From CAVQXR01 sp963717955 (GTDB lineage Bacteria; Actinomycetota; Thermoleophilia; Gaiellales; Gaiellaceae): a stretch of 64,000 bases of DNA. A program made the position numbers and the translations under genes. Below, piece after piece: positions 47,962-56,258 of the stretch. A model generated the notes under the pieces. It was not told where the DNA came from. It searched no databases and was given only the letters and a program-made list of their open reading frames with translations. Each line of letters starts with the position of its first letter. The stretch's first letter is position 1. The DNA lies in contig CAVQXR010000002.1 of the NCBI GenBank assembly GCA_963717955.1, positions 558,001-622,000 of the forward strand, written 5' to 3'.

Positions 47962-48282
47962 TCACAGGCCTGGCAGGCCGAGCCCGCCCAGGCCGCCCAT
48001 CGCGCCGCCGAGCTTCGACTGCATCAGATCCTGGGCGTTGCGCAGCGCCTCGTTGACGGCGGCGAGGACCATGTCCTCGAGCATCTCCGGGTCATCGGGA
48101 TCGATCGCATCGGGATCGATCTTCAGCTCGACGATCTCGCCGGCCCCCGTGGCCTTCACCTTCACCATGCCGCCGCCCGCGGACGCCTCCACGACCTCGC
48201 TGGCGAGCTCCTCCTGGGCCTGCGCCATCTGGGCCTGCATCTCCTGCACCTGCTTGAGCATCTTGTTCATGTCCATCTTCAT
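47962..48282 (-). CDS. YbaB/EbfC nucleoid-associated protein
   Basis: 106 residues: N-terminal Met/Gln-rich helix (MLKQVQEMQAQMAQAQEELA), central VKVKATGAGEIVELKIDPDAI, C-terminal helix with VNEALRNAQDLM. A small dimeric DNA-binding protein almost always encoded between dnaX and recR. Its ATG overlaps the dnaX stop by 4 bases. Confidence 0.92.
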   Translation of the reverse strand: MKMDMNKMLKQVQEMQAQMAQAQEELASEVVEASAGGGMVKVKATGAGEIVELKIDPDAIDPDDPEMLEDMVLAAVNEALRNAQDLMQSKLGGAMGGLGGLGLPGL

Positions 48283-49940
48283 CGGGCTTCCCCCTGCAGC
48301 TCGTCGTTGATCTCGCGGGCGTCGAACGTCTCCTTGAAGAGCGAGACGAGCTCGTCCTCGCCGGCCGGCGAGGACGGTTCGTCGTGGGGCTCGGCGTGGG
48401 TGGGCTCGCCGACCTTGAACTCGAGGGTGAGCCGGCGTCCGGTGACGTCGGCGAGCACGTCGAGGAGGACGTGGCTGTTCCTCTCGTCCTCGGCCATGTT
48501 GCGGTGGAAGGAGGCCGATGCGGGGAACTCGATCACGAGCCGGGTGCCGTCGAGCTCGACCGGCCTCGACTCGCGGTAGACCGACCCGGTGGGGATCGAC
48601 CTTCGCGTGAGCTCACCGAGCACGACCGGCTCCCACTGCTGGCGCAGGTGCTCGAGGTCGAGCGTCACGTCCCCGCCCTCCTCCGCCGCGGGCGCCTGCT
48701 CTGCGTCGGGCTCGGGCTCGGCGGACGGCGGCGCAGGGGGAGCCGTCGGCAGCGGCGGGCTCCCCGTTGCCGAGCGGGAGGCGGGTGGCGTCGACACACG
48801 GCCGAGCCGCGCCTCGATCTGCCCGAGGCGCACCAGCACCGCCTCGTGGGACAGATCGTGCCCGGGCTGTGTCGCCTTCACCAGCGCGAGCTCGAGCGGC
48901 AGGCGGGGATCGCCACCCTGGCGGATGTCCTCGACCGCGACGCCGAGCAGGTCGATCAGATGCAGGACCGTCGTCGGCCCGAGCTGATTCGCCTGCTGAC
49001 GCAGTCGATCGCGGGTCTCCTCGGTCACGGGGAGCGAGTCGGGCACCTCGCCCATGTGCTGGACGAGCATCAGGTGGCGCAGATGGTCGAGGAGTTCCGT
49101 GACGAGCCGCGCGATGTCCTGCCCCTGGTCGGCGAGCTCCTCCACGAACAGGAGGGCGCCCGCGGTGTCGGCGTCGACGACCTGGTCGCAGAGACGGAAC
49201 AGCGCGGCCTCGTCGACGGCCCCGAGCAGCTCCAGCACGGCGTTGACGGTGATCCCGCCGTCCGTCGCCGCCGCGAGCTGGTCGAGGGTGGAGACGGCGT
49301 CGCGGAAGCTCCCGCGGGAGCTGCGGGCGATGAGCGCGAGCGCCGAGTCGGGCACGTCGAGCGTCTCGCCCTCGGCGACACGCCGCAGCAGGCGGGCGAG
49401 CTCGGCCAGGCGGGGCCGGTCGAAGCGGAAGGTCTGGCAGCGCGACCGGACGGTCGGGAGCAGCTTCTCGGACTCGGTCGTGCAGAAGATGAAGACCAGA
49501 TGCGGCGGCGGCTCCTCGATCAGCTTCAGCAGCGCGTTGAAGGCGGCGTCGGTGAGCTGGTGCGCCTCGTCGAGGATGTAGACCTTGTAGCGCCCCTCGA
49601 CCGGCTGCAGGATCACGTGCTCGCGGATCTCGCGGATGTCGTCGATGCCGCGCTGGGAGGCGGCGTCCATCTCGATCACGTCGAGCGAGGTGCCGGCGGC
49701 GATCGTGACGCAGGAGTTGCACGTCAGGCACGGGCTCGCGGTCGGGCCCTGCTCGCAGTTCAGCGACTTCGCGAGGATCCGGGCGAGCGAGGTCTTCCCG
49801 GTCCCGCGCGGCCCGGCGAACAGGTACGCCTGGCGCATCTGGTCGCGCTCGATCGCGTTGCGCAGCGTGCGCACGACCGCCTCCTGCCCGACGACCTCGC
49901 CGAAGTCGAGCGGCCGGTACTTGCGATACAGAGCGGTCAT
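48279..49940 (-). CDS. dnaX: DNA polymerase III subunits gamma and tau
   Basis: 553 residues. Clamp-loader AAA+ domain: Walker A GPRGTGKTS (43-51), zinc Cys62, 71, 74, 77, ILDEAHQLT, sensor FCTTESEKLL and SRCQTFRFDR. Then domain III and a Pro/Ala-rich linker to a tau-like C-terminal part. No A-rich slippery site is apparent for making gamma by frameshifting. ATG 49940 is 8 bases after TACCGT, so dnaX has its own leaderless promoter separate from ffs. Confidence 0.95.
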   Translation of the reverse strand: MTALYRKYRPLDFGEVVGQEAVVRTLRNAIERDQMRQAYLFAGPRGTGKTSLARILAKSLNCEQGPTASPCLTCNSCVTIAAGTSLDVIEMDAASQRGIDDIREIREHVILQPVEGRYKVYILDEAHQLTDAAFNALLKLIEEPPPHLVFIFCTTESEKLLPTVRSRCQTFRFDRPRLAELARLLRRVAEGETLDVPDSALALIARSSRGSFRDAVSTLDQLAAATDGGITVNAVLELLGAVDEAALFRLCDQVVDADTAGALLFVEELADQGQDIARLVTELLDHLRHLMLVQHMGEVPDSLPVTEETRDRLRQQANQLGPTTVLHLIDLLGVAVEDIRQGGDPRLPLELALVKATQPGHDLSHEAVLVRLGQIEARLGRVSTPPASRSATGSPPLPTAPPAPPSAEPEPDAEQAPAAEEGGDVTLDLEHLRQQWEPVVLGELTRRSIPTGSVYRESRPVELDGTRLVIEFPASASFHRNMAEDERNSHVLLDVLADVTGRRLTLEFKVGEPTHAEPHDEPSSPAGEDELVSLFKETFDAREINDELQGEAR

Positions 49941-50026
49941 CTGGCCGTACGGTATCCCTTCTTCAGCGGGCGCTCGGCGCCCGCCGTAGCTCCGGAAGCG
50001 AAGCGACCCGGCAGAAGGAGGGAGCC

Positions 50027-50053
50027 CCCGAGGGAACCATGGGTTCCCTCGGG
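50027..50053 (-). terminator. Strong hairpin between ffs and dnaX
   Basis: A perfect 12-bp stem (CCCGAGGGAACC paired with GGTTCCCTCGGG) around a 3-base loop. No T tract follows on the minus strand. It lies 65 bases past the ffs 3' end and could end or process the ffs transcript before the dnaX promoter. Confidence 0.55.
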
Positions 50054-50117
50054 TTCGCCCGGTCGCGCACCTCGCGTCGAGGACGCGCTCGAGACGGTGC
50101 CGGCGACGCTCGCTCGG

Positions 50118-50212
50118 GCCAGGCTGCTCCGCGGCACCTGGGAGGCTCCGCTTAGCGCTGCTTCCTCCCGGACCTGACGCGGTTCGCAGGCTCCCATCGC
50201 GCGGAACCTGGC
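50118..50212 (-). ncRNA. ffs: Bacterial small signal recognition particle RNA
   Basis: On the minus strand GCCAGG at 50212-50207 pairs with CCTGGC at 50123-50118, and the apical part reads GCGTCAGGTCCGGGAGGAAG followed by CAGCGC, the conserved SRP domain IV with its GGAG tetraloop and the asymmetric internal loop. About 95 nt, a 4.5S-type RNA. Binds Ffh. Lying upstream of dnaX-ybaB-recR as in many Gram-positive genomes supports the call. Confidence 0.92.
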
Positions 50213-50420
50213 CGTCGACGCTCGCGGCGCGAGCCCTATCTCGAACGAGACCCCCTCGGCGAGGAATTCAGCCCCGCTGTAGCGGATTGCGGGTTCAGGG
50301 AACCGCTAGCTCCCCGCCTAGCGCGACCGGGCCCAACGATCGTAGCAGCGGGCGGGCGCTTGGTATCCTCGCGAGACGCAGGATGATCGATCGGGAATCG
50401 ACCTTCCGATCAACCATCTC

Positions 50421-50492
50421 GGGCGCATAGCTCAGCGGGAGAGCGCCCGCTTCACACGCGGGAGGTCCCTGGTTCGATCCCAGGTGCGCCCA
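50421..50492 (+). tRNA. tRNA-Val (anticodon CAC)
   Basis: 72 nt. Acceptor GGGCGCA/TGCGCCC, D arm GCTCAGCGGGAGAGC, anticodon loop CTTCACACG with CAC, and T arm GGTTCGATCC. CCA is not encoded. A TATCCT box lies at 50364-50369. Confidence 0.96.
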
Positions 50493-50952
50493 TCGAGACC
50501 TGCTCGGCTGAGCGGAAACCGCTTGAACAAGCCGGTCAGGTGTGCCGGGAAGGCCGCGAAAGCGCGTGCGGTGCTACCCCCGGTGCTACCCCGGATGTTC
50601 GGCCGTGCCGGGCCGCCACCCCCCTGAAACGCCGCGGACGCGCGGGACTCGTATCCGGGGGACCCGTTTCCGACGGGGGTTGTCGGACTCCAAGTCGTCG
50701 TGATGTCTGAACAGACAACGTCGGACGCGCAGGAGCCCACAGGAGGCCCCTGGGAAGCCACGCCAGCTTCGACGCGATGGATCGCCAGGGCGAAACGGCG
50801 GAGAGCCTCCTGTCGCCTCCGTTGACAACCGGCCGCGGCTCGCGGCCGACATCCCTCGGTCGCCTCGTTATGCGTGGAACAGGTGTCCACGCAGGCGTCG
50901 TGTTGGAAGGAGGCCCCGGCTGGTCCCCGGGGCTTCCCTGGTGGGCTCTGAT
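50493..50952. other. Gene-free stretch after tRNA-Val
   Basis: No gene supported. It contains GCTTGAACAAGCCG at 50521-50534, shared with the DNA just past tRNA-Sec, and a tandem duplication GGTGCTACCCC at 50570-50580 and 50582-50592 (period 12). Frames reading into the tRNA antisense are artefacts. Possibly scars of element integration at the tRNA, but no integrase is recognised. Confidence 0.5.
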
Positions 50953-51882
50953 TCAGCAGGCGCCTGCGAAGATGGTGCTAAAGACGATGCCGCAGTCTGG
51001 GTGGATGGCGGTGTTGCCGACGCCGCCGCCCACGAACGAGCCGAAGCCGCTGGCGGTGTTGCCGACGCCGCTGCCCACGAACGAGCCGAAGCCGTTGGCG
51101 GTGTTGGTCTCGCCGCCGGCCACGAACGAGCGGACGCCGCTGGCGAGGTTACCTGAGCCGCTGCCCACGAACGAGCCGTCTGCGCTGGCGGAGTTGTTGT
51201 TGCCGCCGCCCACAAACGAGAGGAAGCCGCTGGCGGTGTTGGTGTCGCCACCGCCGACGAACGAGCCGAAGTCGCTGGCGGTGTTGTTCTGGCCGCCGGC
51301 CACGAACGAGCGGCGGCCGCTGGCGGTGTTGAGCACGCCGCCGCCCACGAACGAGATGATGCCGCTGGCGGTGTTGTTCTGGCCGCCGGCCACGAACGAG
51401 AGGATGCCGGTCAGGCTGTTATCGAAGCCAGACACGACACCCGAGCTGCTCGTATAGGTGTGCCGGTCGCCGATCACGAGGTTGTGCGATCCCGTCTTCG
51501 TGTCGCCGTTGTCGGTGTTGTAGCCGATGATGACGTTGCCCAGGCGGTTCTCGGAGTCGGTGGTCAGGCCGCTGCCGTTGACGACCTGCAGGTTCATGCC
51601 GGTGAGCAGCAGCGTGTCCGCGTTCGGGCGACTGACGCCTGCCAGCAACGTCTCGAGGGCGGTGACCTTGCCCTCCAGGGTGGTGACTCGGGCCGCAAGC
51701 GCGGTGAAGGCTTCCTCTGTGACGACCTTCCACTCGGTTTCGCTCGGCTTGCAGGTCGCGGTGGCCTTGACGTTTCCGCCTGAGCTGATGCAGAGCGTGA
51801 GCACGTCCGCGGCCGGCGCGGCGCTTGCCCAGACGAGCACACCGAGGACGGCCAGTACGGCCACAACCAGGTGACGCCTCAT
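50953..51882 (-). CDS. Secreted YadA-head-like repeat protein
   Basis: 309 residues. Signal peptide (MRRHLVVAVLAVLGVLVWASAAPAA-type, about 1-25), a heptad segment EEAFTALAARVTTLEGKVTALETLL (about 55-80) predicted as coiled coil, then GNVIIGYNTDNGD and nine 14-residue repeats of the form SFVGGGxxNTASGx (about 155-290), ending with two Cys (CGIVFSTIFAGAC). The repeats match the left-handed beta-roll of YadA/Hep_Hag trimeric adhesin heads, but there is no outer-membrane anchor. GGAGGAG stands before the ATG. A surface or matrix protein is likely; trimerisation is inference. Confidence 0.8.
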   Translation of the reverse strand: MRRHLVVAVLAVLGVLVWASAAPAADVLTLCISSGGNVKATATCKPSETEWKVVTEEAFTALAARVTTLEGKVTALETLLAGVSRPNADTLLLTGMNLQVVNGSGLTTDSENRLGNVIIGYNTDNGDTKTGSHNLVIGDRHTYTSSSGVVSGFDNSLTGILSFVAGGQNNTASGIISFVGGGVLNTASGRRSFVAGGQNNTASDFGSFVGGGDTNTASGFLSFVGGGNNNSASADGSFVGSGSGNLASGVRSFVAGGETNTANGFGSFVGSGVGNTASGFGSFVGGGVGNTAIHPDCGIVFSTIFAGAC

Positions 51883-51903
51883 GACTCCTCCCGTCCTATG
51901 TGC

Positions 51904-51920
51904 GGTGCGATTGTCGCACC
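51904..51920. promoter_or_regulatory. Perfect dyad upstream of the repeat-protein gene
   Basis: GGTGCGA-TTG-TCGCACC, a 7-bp perfect inverted repeat 22 bases before the ATG. In the leader or promoter it could be an operator or RNA hairpin. Confidence 0.4.
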
Positions 51921-52130
51921 TGCAACAAACGGGAGACTAGTTCAGTCCACGATGCCGAAGCAACCCCGGATTTCCGGCCGGGGCGAGGAGCAGTGGACGC
52001 ACCTGCTCCGTGGCCTTCGTGGCCCTGCCGGATTCATCCCTTGCTCGTCCAGCCAAGACCTACCAGGCCCACCCGCTGAGCCCGGCTCGCACCGCAGCCC
52101 AGGCGAGCACCCTGCGCGTAAGCGGGTGAC

Positions 52131-52252
52131 GGGGTCAGACCTTGCGATGCAACGCGTTGACCGCGCTGTTCATGCCGGGCCTCGGCTGAAATTCCATGTC
52201 CCCACACGAAGAATCTCCGCAATCTGTCGTTGCAGTGCAAGGGTCTGACCCC
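52131..52252 (+). mobile_element. MITE-like element, copy A
   Basis: 122 bases with terminal inverted repeats: GGGGTCAGACCTTGC at the left (52131-52145) and GCAAGGGTCTGACCCC at the right. Pairing continues imperfectly for about 30 bases (GATGCAACG against CGTTGCAGT). No coding frame. A second copy in the same orientation ends at 56408. Likely mobilised in trans. Confidence 0.7.
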
Positions 52253-52336
52253 ATTCACGTGCCCGTGTCCTCAGCGGGCAGACCTCAGGCCCCAGCACCC
52301 GGACACGCGGCTTCGTGACGTCCTCGCAAACGGATC

Positions 52337-52497
52337 CCCCTCCGGGTTCACGAGTTCTACCTCCGGCTCGAGGACGCCGAGGGGTGCACGACGAGCCGGG
52401 GTGGCTGGGAAGGTTCGAGATCGTGCTGGTGGACTTCGGTGGCACGGGGGTCATCGAGCGCGAACTGCGTCTGGAGCGACCCCTTCCCCCTGAAGCG
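52337..52497 (+). pseudogene. Gene-tail remnant, copy 1
   Basis: The frame encoding GRFEIVLVDFGGTGVIEREL follows CTCGAGGACGCCGAG and CACGACGAGCC. The same tail recurs at 55520-55666. Frames are broken and no start exists. The parent gene is unknown. The rest of 51883-52560 outside this and the MITE shows nothing. Confidence 0.45.
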
Positions 52498-52560
52498 CCG
52501 GAGGGGGACGGGACTCCGATCGGGGCAACAAGGTGCGGCTCCTCTTGGGGAGGCAATACT

Positions 52561-53529
52561 GTGGTCGTGTCCACCTCGTTCGCGATCGAGGCCGAGGGGC
52601 TGCGCAAGCGCTACGGAGCCGTGGAGGCGCTGCGCGGTGTGGAGTTGCACGCAAAGACCGGCAGCGTGCTGGGGTTGCTCGGCCCGAACGGGGCGGGCAA
52701 GACAACTGCTGTCCGGATCCTGACGACGCTCCTGAAGCCCGACGCCGGCACCGCGCGCGTCGCGGGGTTCGACGTTGTGCGAGACGCGGCGCGTGTGCGC
52801 GAGCAGATTGGCTTGGCCGGTCAGTATGCCGCCGTCGACGGGAACCTGAACGGCTTCGAGAACCTGGAGATGGTCGGCCGGCTCTACCACCTCGGACGCC
52901 GCGCCGCCCGAGTGCGCGCGAGCGAGCTGCTCGAGGACTTCGAGCTGGCGGACGCGGCGAAGCGTCTCGTTCGCACGTACTCCGGCGGGATGCTCCGGCG
53001 ACTCGACCTGGCGGCGGCGCTCGTGGCGCGTCCGCCGATCCTGTTCCTCGACGAGCCGACGACCGGGCTCGACATTCGGAGCCGGATCGCGCTCTGGAAC
53101 GCGATCAACGCGCTCGTCAGCGCAGGGACGACGGTGCTCTTGACGACGCAGTACCTCGACGAGGCCGACCGGCTCGCACACCGGATCGCGGTGGTCGACC
53201 ACGGCGTCGTCATCGCCGAGGGGAAGCCCGACGACCTGAAGCGTGAGGTCGGGGGTGACCGGCTGGAGATCCACCTCTGCGACGGAGCCGACGCAGCCAC
53301 GGCCGCTCACGCGCTCGCTGGGGTCGGGGACGGCACGCCCATCACGCTCGACGGCACGGTGTCCATGCCCGTCGGAAGTCGTAGCGGCGCGATCGCCGAC
53401 GCCGTCCGCCGCCTCGACGAAGCCGGCATCGGGATCGACGAGATCGCGACGCGGCGGGCGACGCTCGACGACGTCTTCCTGAAGCTGACGGGCCACACCG
53501 CCGCAGACACCGAGGAGGAACGGGAATGA
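52561..53529 (+). CDS. Second ABC exporter ATP-binding subunit (DrrA type)
   Basis: 322 residues: Walker A GPNGAGKTT, signature TYSGGMLRRLDLAAAL, Walker B ILFLDEPTTGLD, H-loop TTQYLDEADRLAH, and the DrrA C-terminal extension ending RRATLDDVFLKLTGHTA. Same family as the gene at 12408 but clearly diverged. GTG 52561 or GTG 52567 may be the start; AATACT at 52555-52560 favours the second. Overlaps the permease start. Lies inside the block bracketed by MITE copies. Confidence 0.9.
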   Translation: MVVSTSFAIEAEGLRKRYGAVEALRGVELHAKTGSVLGLLGPNGAGKTTAVRILTTLLKPDAGTARVAGFDVVRDAARVREQIGLAGQYAAVDGNLNGFENLEMVGRLYHLGRRAARVRASELLEDFELADAAKRLVRTYSGGMLRRLDLAAALVARPPILFLDEPTTGLDIRSRIALWNAINALVSAGTTVLLTTQYLDEADRLAHRIAVVDHGVVIAEGKPDDLKREVGGDRLEIHLCDGADAATAAHALAGVGDGTPITLDGTVSMPVGSRSGAIADAVRRLDEAGIGIDEIATRRATLDDVFLKLTGHTAADTEEERE

Positions 53530-54299
53530 GTGCGGTCGCGAACGAGCTGTCGGACATGTGGGTGCTCGCGACTCGAAGCGTCAAGCGCATCCCGCGGCAG
53601 CCCGACCTGCTCGTCGGCTTCACGGTGCAGCCGGTCATGTTCGTGCTGCTCTTCGTCTACGTCTTCGGCGGCGCGATCTCGACGCCGGGACTCGACTACG
53701 TGGACTTCCTGATCCCGGGGATCATCGTCCAGTCGATGGTATTCGGCGGCTTCGTCACCGCTCTCGGGCTGTCCGAGGACCTGAAAAAGGGGCTGATGGA
53801 CCGGTTCCGTTCGCTGCCGATGTCGCGCTCGGCCGTCCTGACCGGACGCACCCTTGCGGACATCAGCACGAACGTCATCCAGCTCGTCGTCATGCTCGTC
53901 GTCGGGCTGCTCGTCGGCTTCGACTTCGAAACCGGACTCCCGGACATCGTGGCCGGCATCGCGCTCTGCCTTCTGATCGGGTACGCGTTTTCGTGGGTGT
54001 TCGCTTTCATCGGGCTGACCGCGTCGTCGCCCGAGGCTGCGAACGCGTACGGCTTCACCATCCTCTTCCCGCTCACCTTCGTGTCGTCCGCGTTCGTGCC
54101 GGTCGCGTCGATGCCGAGCTGGCTCCAGCCCGTGGCCGAGAACAACCCGTTCACGATCATGGTCAACGCCGTGCGGAGCCTCTTCATCGACACCCCTGCG
54201 GGGAACGACGTCTGGCTCGCGACGCTGTGGTCGATCGCCATCGCGGTCGTGTTCGGCGCGCTCGCGATCTGGCGCTACCGGCGCGTGGTCGCGCACTAG
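53526..54299 (+). CDS. Second ABC-2 permease (DrrB type)
   Basis: 257 residues, six membrane segments, with YVDFLIPGIIVQSMVFGGF, RFRSLPMSRSAVLTGRTLAD and PLTFVSSAFVPVASMPSWLQPVAENNPFT, typical of DrrB-like daunorubicin-type export permeases. ATGA overlap with the ATPase gene. Its TAG stop lies in the CTAG sequence at which the IS481-like element inserted, so the coding region is complete. Confidence 0.9.
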   Translation: MSAVANELSDMWVLATRSVKRIPRQPDLLVGFTVQPVMFVLLFVYVFGGAISTPGLDYVDFLIPGIIVQSMVFGGFVTALGLSEDLKKGLMDRFRSLPMSRSAVLTGRTLADISTNVIQLVVMLVVGLLVGFDFETGLPDIVAGIALCLLIGYAFSWVFAFIGLTASSPEAANAYGFTILFPLTFVSSAFVPVASMPSWLQPVAENNPFTIMVNAVRSLFIDTPAGNDVWLATLWSIAIAVVFGALAIWRYRRVVAH

Positions 54300-55228
54300 T
54301 TGTATGTCCCAGGGAGGTTGTTGACGCGCTGCAACGGTGTGTGGCCTGCGAGGGCGCGGTGGGGACGGAAGCGATTGTAGAAGTCGAGCGCGGGCGGCAA
54401 CGCGGCCAGACGCTGTGACTCGTGTGCGTAGGGGTAGGCATAGGCCCAGCGCTCGAGCAGGGTGCGGATGAAGCGCTCGGCCTTGCCGTTGGTCTGTGGG
54501 CGGTAGGCGCGGGTCTTCTTGACGGCGATCCCATGCGTGGCGCAGGCCTCGGCCCAGCGGCGTTTGAAGCAGGCGCCGTTGTCGGAGAGCACGCGCTCGA
54601 CGGGGATCCCGTGCTGCCCGTAGAAGCGGACGAGCTGCTCCAGGAAGGCGAGCGCGCTGTCTGCCGTCTCGTCGGGGTAGACGGAGGCGAAGCCGAGCCG
54701 GGAGTGATCGTCGATCGCCACGTACAGGTGCTGCCAGCCGGCCTTGCCCTTGGTCTGCCCTCGGCGATCGCCCGTCACGCGATGTCCCGGCTTGAGGATG
54801 CGACCGAGCTTCTTGATGTCGACGTGCACGAGCTCGCCCGGCCGCGAGCGTTCGTAGCGCACGATCGTCTCGCGCTCGGGTCTTCTCTGCAGACGAGACC
54901 GTCCGTGGCGTCGAAGCACCGCATGCACGGTCGAAGCTGCGATCCCCAGCACCCACCCGATCACGTGCGGTCCCTCGCGCAGCTCGGCGCGGCTACTGAG
55001 GATCGCCTGCTCGATCGCTTCCGGTGTCTGCCTCGGCGAGCGCTGCGGCCGGCTCGAGCGGTCGCCCAGGCCCTCCCCTCGCCGCCACCGGCCCACCCAC
55101 TTCGATGCCGTCTGCCGTGAGCAACCGACGAGCGATGCCGCCGCCGTGACCGTCACTCCGGCGGTGACCAAATCACAGACACGCTGACGCTGACGAACAG
55201 TCAACACCGCATTTGCATGAAGATCCAT
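54296..55228 (-). CDS. IS481-family transposase
   Basis: 310 residues. N-terminal HTH (VTVTAAASLVGCSRQTASKWVGRW), then an rve-type DDE core: Asp in PGELVHVDIKKLG, Asp in RVLSDNGACFKRRW, Glu in QTNGKAERFIRTLLERW. ATG start; the TAG stop is provided by the flanking CTAG target sequence, outside the element's inverted repeat. Appears intact and potentially active. Confidence 0.93.
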   Translation of the reverse strand: MDLHANAVLTVRQRQRVCDLVTAGVTVTAAASLVGCSRQTASKWVGRWRRGEGLGDRSSRPQRSPRQTPEAIEQAILSSRAELREGPHVIGWVLGIAASTVHAVLRRHGRSRLQRRPERETIVRYERSRPGELVHVDIKKLGRILKPGHRVTGDRRGQTKGKAGWQHLYVAIDDHSRLGFASVYPDETADSALAFLEQLVRFYGQHGIPVERVLSDNGACFKRRWAEACATHGIAVKKTRAYRPQTNGKAERFIRTLLERWAYAYPYAHESQRLAALPPALDFYNRFRPHRALAGHTPLQRVNNLPGTYN

Positions 55229-55323
55229 ACGAGCCCTCCTTCGGACCGCGACTCTTTGACAAGCCGCACCCTAGGAGGGCTCAGCGACGCCTCACGCGTC
55301 AACAACGTCTCTGGGAACTACAA
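54300..55323 (-). mobile_element. IS481-like insertion sequence
   Basis: About 1024 bp with imperfect ~29-bp terminal inverted repeats: TTGTATGTCCCAGGGAGG at the left edge, and TTGTAGTTCCCAGAGACG read inward from the right edge, both followed by TTGTTGACGCG. Left flank CTAG, right flank CTTAG, consistent with the CTAG target preference of IS481. One transposase gene fills it. Confidence 0.88.
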
Positions 55324-55396
55324 CTTAGTGGTCCGTCTCAGAAATCGCCTTGCACTCCAGGCGGCTGCAACGCGTTGCCATGCGGCGTCCTCGGTC

Positions 55397-55422
55397 GCGC
55401 CCGTATTCACCAATACGGGCGC
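55397..55422. terminator. Perfect 11-bp hairpin
   Basis: GCGCCCGTATT-CACC-AATACGGGCGC. No T tract. It lies 74 bases right of the insertion sequence in gene-free DNA and may be a bidirectional terminator. Confidence 0.45.
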
Positions 55423-55519
55423 TCCCTGCGTCCTTGCCTGGCTCGCGTTTCGCGCGCTGGAGCGTCAAGGGAATTCCGAGACGGAGCACTAGCGGATACG
55501 CAGTCGCGCTCGGCGAGCG

Positions 55520-55666
55520 CCGACTCGAGGACGCCGAGCGCGAACTCGCCGAGACGCTCCACGACGAGCCCGGGTGGCGGGGAGGTTCGAGATCGTGCTG
55601 GTGGACTTCGGTGGCGCGGAGGTCGCGGTGCGCGATCTCCGGCCGGAGCGACCCCCTCCCCCCTGA
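55520..55666 (+). pseudogene. Gene-tail remnant, copy 2
   Basis: LEDAERELAETLHDEPGW in one frame then FEIVLVDFGGAEVAVRDLRPERPPP and stop in another. Same tail as at 52337-52497 (the DNA around GTTCGAGATCGTGCTGG is identical). Copy 2 keeps 18 extra bases after GACGCCGAG that copy 1 lacks. No start or upstream domain remains. Confidence 0.45.
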
Positions 55667-55691
55667 ACGCAGGAGCTACTCTGTCGGTGCG

Positions 55692-56243
55692 ATGAGGCAG
55701 CGCACAGGAATGCCAACAATTCGTTTTGACGCCACGCTGTACACGATCGACGAATGGACGATTCTGCGCTTGCCTGAGAAAGCGAGCGGGAAACTGTCGT
55801 CGCGCGGGCAGGTGGCCGTACAGGGAACGATCAATGGCCATGGGTTCCAAACGGTGTTGGAACCGGACGGCGATTTTGGCCACTGGATGAGAATTGACGG
55901 AGAGCTACGACAAGCCGCTGCGTTAAGCGCGGGTGACACCGCGACGGTCGAAATTGAGTCACTCGAAGACTGGCCGGAGCCGAACGTGCCACAGGATCTC
56001 GAGGCAGCTCTGGCAGCTGCCCCTCAGACGATCCGAGACCTATGGATCGATATTACGCCGATGGCGCGCTGGGAATGGGTTCGCTGGGTCAATGCAACGA
56101 GAAACCCTGATACGCGCAAACGACGGGTCGAAGTAAGCATCTCGAAAATGAAAAGCGGGAAGCGACGACCCTGCTGTTTCAACCTTGCCGCATGTACTGA
56201 CCCGAACCTGTCAAGAAACGGCAGGCTCAGTGAGCCAGCGTGA
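55692..56243 (+). CDS. DUF1905/YdeI-type protein
   Basis: 183 residues. The N-terminal half (IRFDATLYTIDEWTILRLPEKASGKL, GQVAVQGTINGHGFQTVLEPDGDFGHWMRI) is a DUF1905 beta-barrel; the C-terminal half (DLEAALAAAPQTIRDLWIDITPMARWEWVRWVNATRNPDTRKRRVE) is the OmdA/YdeI helical domain linked in some bacteria to bacteriocin resistance. GC is visibly lower than in neighbouring genes, suggesting transfer. TACTCT lies 9 bases before ATG 55692. Confidence 0.78.
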   Translation: MRQRTGMPTIRFDATLYTIDEWTILRLPEKASGKLSSRGQVAVQGTINGHGFQTVLEPDGDFGHWMRIDGELRQAAALSAGDTATVEIESLEDWPEPNVPQDLEAALAAAPQTIRDLWIDITPMARWEWVRWVNATRNPDTRKRRVEVSISKMKSGKRRPCCFNLAACTDPNLSRNGRLSEPA

Positions 56244-56258
56244 TTTGTCGCAGGGGAC

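Noticed and set aside
48279..49940. Programmed frameshift in dnaX to make gamma
   Set aside because: No A-rich slippery heptamer with a following stem was found; the gene reads through as one frame.
50432..50890. Open frame antisense to tRNA-Val encoding a GRTWDRTRDLPRVKR-like end
   Set aside because: This peptide is simply the tRNA read backwards, a known annotation artefact; no start signal or domain.
50493..50952. Integrase gene next to tRNA-Val
   Set aside because: The flank has possible attachment-like sequence but no tyrosine or serine recombinase motifs; XerC/XerD at 32-33.7 kb are chromosomal.
43003..55490. Twenty-base near-identity (GAATYCCGAGACGGAGCACT) at 43003-43022 and 55471-55490
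   Set aside because: One is the natural end of the phosphoesterase gene; the match does not extend either way, and in 64 kb of GC-rich DNA one such match with a mismatch is within chance.
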